Below, one piece after another: positions 1 to 6,032 of a stretch of 8,525 nucleotides of DNA (the first letter of the stretch is position 1; each line of letters begins with the position of its first letter). Made by a program: the position numbers and the translations under genes. The notes under the pieces are model-generated. The model did no database searches. It saw only the letters and a program-made list of their open reading frames with translations, and was not told the DNA's origin. Source of the DNA: an uncultured delta proteobacterium. Lineage in GTDB: Bacteria > RBG-13-61-14 > DRUE01. The stretch is taken from assembly GCA_903897985.1 (NCBI GenBank), contig CAIUDS010000499.1, positions 1 through 8,525 of the forward strand, in the 5' to 3' direction.

Positions 1-685
1 CGCGGGAGGTTAGAAAGGAAGTGTTTCTCGGGCTCCGGGAATAGAACATGAACGGGACATTGATCTCGAAATATTTCTCCATGGGCAGCAAATCCCGGCT
101 GGGGAAGGGGATGCGGTCGAGGTCTTCAATAAACCGGGTCTTGGGGTTGATCCGGACCGAACTGTTTTCCCGCCAGGCCAGGCCGTCAATCTGCTCGAAG
201 CCCGAGCCTTTTTCCAGGGCCTTCAGCAGTTCCGGAAAACTTTCCTCGCCTTCCCCCAGCACGATGAAGTCCAGGCCGGGCGCGCTCCGGAGGCTGGCCT
301 CCGGAAGAAAACTGGGATGCGTGCCGCCGGTCACGGTTACGATCCGGGAGGAAATGTTCTTGATCCTTTCGCACAGTTCCTTTATGACCAAAAAATGGAA
401 GGAGAACAGGCAGGAAATCCCCACCACTTGGGGCGCGAACTTTTCAACCTCCGCCACGATCTGATCCACGCTCAGCCCGTATTCAAAAAAATTCCAGGAT
501 ACGGATCGTTCCTGTTCCCGGCCCAACGCCGTGGCGTCCAGAATTTTCACCTCATAGCGGTCCCGGATCATGGAGGCCAGGTAAGCCAATCCCATGGGCG
601 GGCAGACAATCTTGTCCCCCACGGTGGACATGCGCAGGGGCGGGAAGATCAACATTACCTTTTCTATTTGCAACGGCTCGGGCAT
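1..685 (-). CDS. B12-binding radical SAM protein, N-terminal part (runs off the window)
   Basis: This is an open frame of 228 codons from an ATG at 685 that continues past base 1, so only the N-terminal half is present. The protein opens with a Rossmann-like cobalamin-binding domain typical of the BchE / B12-radical SAM group: MLIFPPL (residues 11-17), PPMGLAYLAS (29-38), VKILDA (46-51), VVGISC (87-92), TGGTHPSFLPE (119-129), then LGEGEESFPELL (143-154) and the linker RIPFPSRDLLP (191-201). The last visible residues, SFLTSR, are where this family normally continues into G-C-P-x-x-C-x-x-C, which would bind the [4Fe-4S] cluster; that motif lies outside the window. Family members do methyl transfers, cyclisations and other radical chemistry on diverse substrates, so the substrate cannot be named. 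The start has no good Shine-Dalgarno; an in-frame ATG at residue 11 (655) is an alternative. It lies 97 bases downstream of the propeller gene on the same strand, so the two may be co-transcribed. Confidence 0.85.
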   Translation of the reverse strand, partial: MPEPLQIEKVMLIFPPLRMSTVGDKIVCPPMGLAYLASMIRDRYEVKILDATALGREQERSVSWNFFEYGLSVDQIVAEVEKFAPQVVGISCLFSFHFLVIKELCERIKNISSRIVTVTGGTHPSFLPEASLRSAPGLDFIVLGEGEESFPELLKALEKGSGFEQIDGLAWRENSSVRINPKTRFIEDLDRIPFPSRDLLPMEKYFEINVPFMFYSRSPRNTSFLTSR

Positions 686-781
686 TTACCATTACTAAAA
701 ATAGCATAAACCCGGCCCGGCTTCAAGGCGGGGAGCCCGCATTTAATGTATTATCGTTATAGTTGAATATTACGAGTATTT
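686..781. other. Spacer between propeller gene and radical SAM gene
   Basis: This is a 96-base spacer, AT-rich from 740 to 781 and GC-rich around 712-741. A short inverted repeat (GCGGG/CCCGC, about 728-740) sits in it but is not followed by a T-run on either strand, so I do not call it a terminator. The AT-rich part could hold a weak promoter for the radical SAM gene, but no pair of boxes with good spacing is clear. Confidence 0.4.
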
Positions 782-3391
782 TCAGAACTCGATCATTTTC
801 ACCGGAGTCAGGTCGGCCATCAGATATGCCCGCAGACTTCCTCGCCGCAGGCCCGCCGGAACCTTGAGCGTCGTTCTTTTGAGGTCGTTGCCCAGGCGTT
901 GCCTGGTCATGGAGGTGTTGTAATTGATCGGGACCGGCCGGCCGGTGTTTTTATCCACCAGCAGGATCGCCAGGGCGATCATCTTTTGGTCCGCGTCCGG
1001 GATTTCGGCCTCGGCCACGAGTTCCTTTTTGCGGGGATCATATTCAAATTTCTTTACCTTGACCTCGTTGGCAACGAGGGTTGGCGCGGCCGGCGGCTCG
1101 ATCCGGAAAGTGCCGGCGCCCACAAAATTGCCCTGGTCGTTGTAAAACCCCCATTTTCGCCAGACGCGGTCGGCGATATATCCCAGGACTGTGGGTCCGC
1201 TGACCATGAGGGCCTGGGCAAAGCCTTTGTCGCCCCCGCCCGAGAGGGTGCTGCTTACATATTTCTTTTGGCCGCTCGCGTCCGCCTCGCTGGAAACGCT
1301 GAGCATATTCAGGGCGTTGAGGATACCGGGCGGATCCAACTCGGCCAGCAGCGACGCATCTTTTTCCACGGTTCCGTCCAGCGCGATCCTGCCCGAGAAC
1401 CGTAGTAGATCAAGCGGAAAGGGAAACGAGCTTTCCTCGAAAAAGCAGTTGCGCGACTCCAGCTCGAAAAAATCTCCCTGCACTTTTCCGGAAAAGGCGT
1501 AGAACAGGCTGCGCGAGTCCGGGATCCCCTGCTCTTCCCCGCCGGCGCTTGCTCCCCATTTCTGCACCGACCAGGCCACAAAAGTTCCTCTTGCCGGATC
1601 GGTTTCCACCACTGTGAAGGGGATGCGCATGACCGCGATCCCGATCTGGTCGAGGCTGGGGACTATCGCGGGCTGCGCAAACGACATGTGGGTGATGGCA
1701 AAAGAAGGATTGCCCGGGCTCATCAGCGGATTGGAGACGCCAGCCTCAGCCACGCGGAGCTTGAGCGTAGCGGAAACTTTTCCGGCTTGCCCGCCGCGGC
1801 CTTGATAGGAAGCGGTTAAATGAAAAAGATATTCCTTGCCTGGATCGAGTCCCTGCTCCGGGATAATGCACAAGGTTTTGCCATCGCCGATGGGAGCAAT
1901 CCTGAAATCAGCTGCGGGCTCGGCTTGCACCCGGCCGGAACCGGGAACCAGTTTGGCCCGAATGGTCCTTCCATTCTCGCGCACGATCAAGCGGGCAATG
2001 ATGGCTTGGAAGGGATGCATCAGCCGCGTTTCTTTGGCAACGGATTCGGATTCCGGTTGTTGGTCAATCAAGCCGCCGGGACTGACATAATGCCAATGCG
2101 CGCCTTCCGCGCCGAAGCCGTCCGAAGGATCGCGGCTGATGCCCTTGGCGTCCGGCTTCAAATAGTATTGATACGGGATATAGAAGACATCGCCGTTGGC
2201 GTTGGCCAGGGCGATCCCGTCCCGGCCCAAGGCCGGAGAGGCGTTGAGGTTGGGATAGTCAATTCGACCGGTCATGGCCAGGGTATTGAAAGACCAACGC
2301 CGTTTCCCCTCGGGGTCAATGGCGAAAACCTCGCCCTGCCCGCCCCCGAAATAAATGAGGTATTCGGCTTTGCCTTCAGGATCCGGCCCGAGCACCGGCG
2401 ATGACCGCACCGCGTCGCCGGTGTAATAGGTCCAGCGTTCAGCGCCGGTGTTCGCATCCAGGGCATAAAGAAACCCGTCCGCCGAGGTGACATAGACCCG
2501 GCCACGGCTATCCAGGGCCGCGGACGCATAAATATGGTCATCGGTTTGGTATTTCCACTTGAGCCGGCCGCTTACCGAATTCAGCGCGTAGAGGGCGCCG
2601 TCAAAACTCCCCTGAAAGATAGTGCCGTCCGGTCCCAGCGCGGGAGAAGCCACCAAAGCGTTTTTCAAATTCTTCTTCCATTTGAGTTTTCCGGTCTCGC
2701 GCTCGAGCGCATAGAGGCGCATGTCAAACCCGGCAAAATACATAATGTCATCCGGACCAAAGGCCGGGACTGACCAGATCAAAAACCCGGTGCGGCGCGC
2801 CCAGCGAAATTTTCCCTCCGGGGAGAAGCTGTAGAAAAAGAAATCATCATTGCCCGCGTAGAGGTTGCCGTCCGGCCCCAGCACCACATTGCCTTCCCAC
2901 CAGAAGTTGGTGCCGAAGGTGTAGAGTCCGGGCGGCCGGTGGTCGGTGACATCGAAACTCCAGAGCGGATGACCCTCCAGGTCCAGCGCATAAATGGCCC
3001 CGCCCGCGGGAACATAGACCCGCCGGTCCGCGGACAAGGCCGCCGCGGAATCAATCAATTCCTGAGCATCGAACTTCCAGAGCAGTTTTCCCGTGACCGG
3101 ATCCAGCGCGTAAAAATAATGATCCGCGCTCCCAACATAAATCCGCTCCCGGTCGCCGATCACCGGAGTGGAGAAGATGCCGTTGCCGGTGTGGAACCGT
3201 CGGACTTCCTTGATCGCGTCGGGAGACGGCTCCCATTTGCCGGTCTGTCCACGGCCGCTGTTTTGCAGATCGCCGCGCATGACCGGCCAGGCCGCGCCGG
3301 GCAGATAGGGAAAAACCTGCTCGCCCCGCGCCGCCAAGGCGCAGAACCAAATCAGCGACATCATCAACGCCATGCTTCGAAAATACTTCAT
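782..3391 (-). CDS. Exported PQQ-like beta-propeller protein with Ig-like and unknown C-terminal regions
   Basis: This 869-residue protein has a signal peptide (KYFR, then hydrophobic residues 7-21; likely cleavage near residue 21-23; no lipobox). Residues about 65-410 form a PQQ-type propeller. Seven blades show the signature of ALD-x-x-TGK-x-x-W, with blade tryptophans at 105, 144, 197, 238, 279, 320 and 366. Four of these are spaced exactly 41 residues apart, and several blades carry SPALGPDG-type turns. Residues about 450-550 look like an Ig-like (Big_5/SbsA-type) module: it opens with a MHPFQAII-type strand and includes the LDPGKEYLFHL turn. Residues 560-869 are not recognised. Propellers of this kind act as binding or assembly scaffolds in the periplasm or on the surface. 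The quinoprotein dehydrogenase N-terminal region and active-site pattern are not apparent, so an enzyme role is not supported. The start is fixed by a strong Shine-Dalgarno and the signal peptide. The gene is divergent from DUF362. Confidence 0.88.
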   Translation of the reverse strand: MKYFRSMALMMSLIWFCALAARGEQVFPYLPGAAWPVMRGDLQNSGRGQTGKWEPSPDAIKEVRRFHTGNGIFSTPVIGDRERIYVGSADHYFYALDPVTGKLLWKFDAQELIDSAAALSADRRVYVPAGGAIYALDLEGHPLWSFDVTDHRPPGLYTFGTNFWWEGNVVLGPDGNLYAGNDDFFFYSFSPEGKFRWARRTGFLIWSVPAFGPDDIMYFAGFDMRLYALERETGKLKWKKNLKNALVASPALGPDGTIFQGSFDGALYALNSVSGRLKWKYQTDDHIYASAALDSRGRVYVTSADGFLYALDANTGAERWTYYTGDAVRSSPVLGPDPEGKAEYLIYFGGGQGEVFAIDPEGKRRWSFNTLAMTGRIDYPNLNASPALGRDGIALANANGDVFYIPYQYYLKPDAKGISRDPSDGFGAEGAHWHYVSPGGLIDQQPESESVAKETRLMHPFQAIIARLIVRENGRTIRAKLVPGSGRVQAEPAADFRIAPIGDGKTLCIIPEQGLDPGKEYLFHLTASYQGRGGQAGKVSATLKLRVAEAGVSNPLMSPGNPSFAITHMSFAQPAIVPSLDQIGIAVMRIPFTVVETDPARGTFVAWSVQKWGASAGGEEQGIPDSRSLFYAFSGKVQGDFFELESRNCFFEESSFPFPLDLLRFSGRIALDGTVEKDASLLAELDPPGILNALNMLSVSSEADASGQKKYVSSTLSGGGDKGFAQALMVSGPTVLGYIADRVWRKWGFYNDQGNFVGAGTFRIEPPAAPTLVANEVKVKKFEYDPRKKELVAEAEIPDADQKMIALAILLVDKNTGRPVPINYNTSMTRQRLGNDLKRTTLKVPAGLRRGSLRAYLMADLTPVKMIEF

Positions 3392-3397
3392 CCGATA

Positions 3398-3403
3398 CCT
3401 CCC
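3398..3403 (-). promoter_or_regulatory. Shine-Dalgarno of the propeller gene
   Basis: GGGAGG on the minus strand lies 6 bases before the ATG at 3391. It fixes the start of the propeller gene and supports its signal peptide being translated in full. Confidence 0.8.
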
Positions 3404-3435
3404 TCGGTTAGAAAAATAAAATCACCGCCTTGCTC

Positions 3436-3449
3436 ACAATTTACAATTT
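3436..3449. repeat. Tandem 7-base repeat in the divergent promoter region
   Basis: Two adjacent perfect copies of ACAATTT (3436-3442 and 3443-3449) lie between the propeller and DUF362 genes. They overlap the weak candidate -10 box of the propeller gene. They could be a regulator site or chance in AT-rich DNA; the repeat itself is certain, its function is not. Confidence 0.4.
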
Positions 3450-3469
3450 GGAACCCCTTTGCCCGCCAA
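3440..3469 (-). promoter_or_regulatory. Possible promoter of the propeller gene
   Basis: On the minus strand, TTGGCG (3464-3469) and TGTAAA (3440-3445) are 18 bases apart. Each matches the sigma-70 consensus at 4 of 6 positions. The leader to the start codon would be about 45 bases. This is a weak inference from motif matching only. Confidence 0.22.
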
Positions 3470-3477
3470 AGATTGTT

Positions 3478-3483
3478 TATAAT
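3478..3483 (+). promoter_or_regulatory. Candidate -10 box for the DUF362 / phospholipase-like operon
   Basis: A perfect TATAAT lies about 77 bases upstream of the preferred DUF362 start. No good -35 hexamer is seen 16-18 bases upstream; an upstream TG lies one base out of register for an extended -10. Transcription would begin near 3490 and leave a leader of about 70 bases. Confidence 0.35.
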
Positions 3484-3559
3484 TTTATGTTATCACCGCT
3501 AATTGGCAAATCCATATTTTGCCGAGCGCGCCGATTGTGGCTATTATCAACCCGGGGAA

Positions 3560-4792
3560 ATGAAGCCGGTTGTCCATATTGTTGATCAGGCCGGATACCA
3601 GTTGGAAGAAATCCGCACCAAAGTCCGGGAAATCCTGGGGCCGGAGGTTTCGCGCATCCAGGGCAAAACCGTGTTTGTGAAGCCCAGCTTCGTCTATCCG
3701 GCGCGGCCGCCGTTGAACCTGGGCATCAACACCCAGCCGGAACTGGTGGGCGGGGTGGTTCGGGCGCTCAAGGATTTGGGCGCGAGCAGAATCTGGGTGG
3801 GCGAGGACTGCCTGGTGGGGCCGTCGGAATCGGGTTTTCTGGCCATGGGCGTGCTGCCCTATCTGCGCGGATTTGCCGAACCTTTGTATCTGGCCGACGA
3901 GCCCCGGGTCGAGGTAAAAATTTCGGACGCCTTGATTGAAGACCGGTTCCCCCTGCCCAAAAAGCTGATGGACGCGGATTTTTTCTTGAGCCTGCCCAAG
4001 CTCAAGGTCAACATGTATGCGATGGTCACGCTTTCGGTCAAGAACCAGGTCGGCCTGCTCCTGGCCAAAGACCGTTTGACCAACCACCACTATAACATCC
4101 ACAAAAAAATCGCGGACCTCTACCGGGCCCGCGCGCCCGACTTCGTGATCGCGGACGCGATCATGGCCGGCCAGGGCCAGGGACCCATGCAGGCGGAGCC
4201 GGTCCCGCTCAAGGTCATGGTCGCGGGCGCGAACGGCGTTGCGGTGGACAGCGTGTCCTGCCATCTGATGGGGTATGACCCGAGAGAAGTCCCGCACCTG
4301 GTCTATCTGGCGGAAAAGGGAATCGGCCCGCTTGCGCTGGACGAGATTGATCTGCGCGGCGCCGAGCTGCTCGAGCAGCGCCGGACGAAATTGATCCGGC
4401 CGCAGTCCGCGCTTTCCGGTTTTCCCGCCTCGATCAAATTCCTGGTCGGCCGCGAGCTGGCCTGTCCGGAGGGGTGCCTGGGCATGATCCGGGGCTCGCT
4501 GGACCGGTGGTTTATATCCGGAAAATGGAAGGGCCTGGAGGGCTATACTTTTATCGTGGGCAAGACCATTCAGACCATACCCGCGGGACTTACGCCGGAA
4601 AAAACCATCGTGGTCGGGGATTGCGCCGCCACCCACCGGAGCCTGGGGACCTTCATCCCGGGCTGCCCGATCCCGCCCATGTCCATCACTTATGCCCTGA
4701 CCCGCAAGGGCGTGTTCGGGCCGCTCAACGCGCGGCTGCGCGACCTGGGGCTGGGCTGGCTCGCGCATGCCCTCAAGATCAAGGTTCGTTGA
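3560..4792 (+). CDS. DUF362 domain protein with a four-cysteine C-terminal tail
   Basis: This 410-residue protein (numbered from the ATG at 3560) matches DUF362 along most of its length. It has KTVFVKPSFV near residues 36-45, LPKLKVN (145-151) followed by VTLSVKNQVGLL, the D-x-I-x-x-GQGQGP segment (199-209) and the AVDSVSCHLMGYDP segment (228-241). The domain is described mainly in iron-sulfur proteins of unknown reaction, often fused to a 2x[4Fe-4S] ferredoxin module. No ferredoxin module is present here. Instead the C-terminal part has C302-x3-C306, C355 in VVGDCA, and C369 in PGCPIPP, which could bind a metal or cluster (inference). No signal peptide is seen, so it is probably cytoplasmic. 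An in-frame TTG at 3503 would add 19 residues, but it lacks a ribosome site and the extra residues look unrelated to the domain. The next gene follows on the same strand 57 bases later. Confidence 0.85.
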   Translation: MKPVVHIVDQAGYQLEEIRTKVREILGPEVSRIQGKTVFVKPSFVYPARPPLNLGINTQPELVGGVVRALKDLGASRIWVGEDCLVGPSESGFLAMGVLPYLRGFAEPLYLADEPRVEVKISDALIEDRFPLPKKLMDADFFLSLPKLKVNMYAMVTLSVKNQVGLLLAKDRLTNHHYNIHKKIADLYRARAPDFVIADAIMAGQGQGPMQAEPVPLKVMVAGANGVAVDSVSCHLMGYDPREVPHLVYLAEKGIGPLALDEIDLRGAELLEQRRTKLIRPQSALSGFPASIKFLVGRELACPEGCLGMIRGSLDRWFISGKWKGLEGYTFIVGKTIQTIPAGLTPEKTIVVGDCAATHRSLGTFIPGCPIPPMSITYALTRKGVFGPLNARLRDLGLGWLAHALKIKVR

Positions 4793-4834
4793 TCGCTTTT
4801 GAGGCGAGGGTTGATGGAGTTACCATTGGATACC

Positions 4835-4839
4835 AAGGA
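4835..4839 (+). promoter_or_regulatory. Possible ribosome site for the phospholipase-like gene
   Basis: AAGGA lies 10 bases before the GTG at 4850, the start that gives a compact signal peptide (VKKIILAAL...SPAFA). A competing ATG at 4814, preceded by GAGG 9 bases upstream, would give the same protein with 12 extra N-terminal residues. Confidence 0.35.
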
Positions 4840-4849
4840 AAAGAATTTT

Positions 4850-6025
4850 GTGAAAAAGATCATCCTGGCAGCGCTTATTGTCGGTGCGGTCGCCAGCCCC
4901 GCCTTTGCCGCGGGCATGAGCACGCACCAGTTCATGACCGAGACCGCGCTGGAAAAGGTTTCCGACCCGGAGCTGAAGAATTTCCTCGAGGCCCACCGCG
5001 AAATGGTTCTGACCGGCACGGTGTTTCCGGACACCGGCTTCGCCCTCCGCTACACGGTGGAATATGGGAAAAAACCTGACTACGGCGAGTTCGCGCACTG
5101 GCCGCCTTTTTTCAACGGCTACCTGGCCTATATCCGGGCTCATTGTCCGCAGCCGTTTGACGGGCATTGCCAGGACCTGATCGCGCATCTCATGGGCGTG
5201 GCCGCGCACACCACGGAAGACGGGGCCTATGATGAAATTTTCCTGCCGCTGGCCGCGAAAATGGACCCGGCCACCCTGACCCTGGATACCGATGTGGTGC
5301 CGGAGTTCCTTTTGATCGCCCGGTTCCACCGCTGGAAGGATGTGCCCAAATATTATATTCCGACGGACGACCTTTACGCCATCTTCTCGAGCATGGGCCT
5401 CGATTACAGCCGTAAAGAAATCATCCTCGGCAATAAACTCCTCCATGCCGCGACCACGGCCGAGCGGGTGCTGGTCTGGCATTATTGGGACAGCGACCGC
5501 AAAAAAATCGCCTGGACCATGGACCATATTTATTCGGCGCCGGGCGGAATTGATTTCAGCGCCACCGTGGTCGCGAAATATTGGGAAATCCTTTGGCGGA
5601 TGCTCGACAAAAATGAAGCGCCGCCGCTGATGGTCAGCACTTTTCCGGAAGCGGGAGCGGTCTCGGCCGATCCGGATTCCCCGATCACGGTCTTTTTCAG
5701 CGCCGGCAAAATTTCCCGGACCGTCAATTCCTCGACCTTTATCGTGGCCGGTCCGGACGGAAAAGCGGTGGATGGGCAGGTGAAGAATTACGGCCTGGAC
5801 GCAACCAATGTCTCGACTTTCATTCCGAAGGATCCCCTGGCCCCCGGCGCAACCTACACGGTCACTCTTACCACCGGCATCTACGATTTGACCAATCATC
5901 CCGGGTGCGAGCGGTTCGGCAACAGCGGCCACTGCCTGACCACAAGCGAAAACGACTATCAAGGCAAGCCAATCGCTTCAAACTATTCCTGGACTTTCAC
6001 CACCGGATCTTCCGCAAAACCTTGA
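4850..6025 (+). CDS. Exported zinc-dependent phospholipase C-like protein with C-terminal Ig-like domain
   Basis: From the GTG at 4850 this is 391 residues. A clear signal peptide (KK, hydrophobic 4-16, cleavage after SPAFA near residue 20) sends it across the inner membrane. Residues about 24-255 resemble the zinc-dependent phospholipase C / S1-P1 nuclease fold. Visible features are MSTHQF with H26 near the mature N-terminus, GTVFPDTG with D61, FAHWPP with H83, and HLMGVAAHTTED with H113, H120 and D124, the last two matching the family H-x3-D pattern. The usual P-x-H that follows is replaced by AYDEIF, so full zinc binding and catalysis are uncertain. Residues about 257-388 look like a Big_5/SbsA Ig-like domain, with VSTFPEAGAVSADPDSPITV at its start and LAPGATYTVTLTTGIYDLTN near its end. 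Cysteine pairs 99/107 and 353/362 could form disulfides. It probably acts on a lipid or phosphodiester outside the cytoplasm. Likely co-transcribed with DUF362. The start could instead be the ATG at 4814. Confidence 0.78.
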   Translation: MKKIILAALIVGAVASPAFAAGMSTHQFMTETALEKVSDPELKNFLEAHREMVLTGTVFPDTGFALRYTVEYGKKPDYGEFAHWPPFFNGYLAYIRAHCPQPFDGHCQDLIAHLMGVAAHTTEDGAYDEIFLPLAAKMDPATLTLDTDVVPEFLLIARFHRWKDVPKYYIPTDDLYAIFSSMGLDYSRKEIILGNKLLHAATTAERVLVWHYWDSDRKKIAWTMDHIYSAPGGIDFSATVVAKYWEILWRMLDKNEAPPLMVSTFPEAGAVSADPDSPITVFFSAGKISRTVNSSTFIVAGPDGKAVDGQVKNYGLDATNVSTFIPKDPLAPGATYTVTLTTGIYDLTNHPGCERFGNSGHCLTTSENDYQGKPIASNYSWTFTTGSSAKP

Positions 6026-6032
6026 GCAATAA

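Noticed and set aside
48..709. Plus-strand frames over the radical SAM gene (48-464 and 317-709)
   Set aside because: The minus-strand frame over the same bases gives a clear B12-binding domain; the plus-strand translations look like shadows.
712..741. GC-rich inverted repeat as a terminator after the propeller gene
   Set aside because: The stem is only about 5 base pairs and no T-run follows it on either strand.
899..2404. Several plus-strand frames inside the propeller gene
   Set aside because: All lie within a minus-strand gene with a signal peptide, strong ribosome site and regular blade repeats.
2162..3184. Quinoprotein alcohol dehydrogenase
   Set aside because: Only the generic PQQ-like blade signature is seen; the conserved dehydrogenase active-site region, vicinal cysteine pair and haem motif are not apparent.
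3503..3559. TTG start adding 19 residues to DUF362
   Set aside because: No ribosome site precedes it, the added residues do not look like the domain, and the ATG at 3560 leads straight into the conserved start of the domain.
3485..4768. 427-codon open frame antisense to the DUF362 gene
   Set aside because: It mirrors the GC-rich codon pattern of DUF362, its translation is rich in R, H, Q, G and D with no domain-like pattern, and the plus strand has clear DUF362 motifs.
4820..5962. 380-codon open frame antisense to the phospholipase-like gene
   Set aside because: The composition is that of a shadow frame, and the plus strand shows a signal peptide and metal-site motifs.
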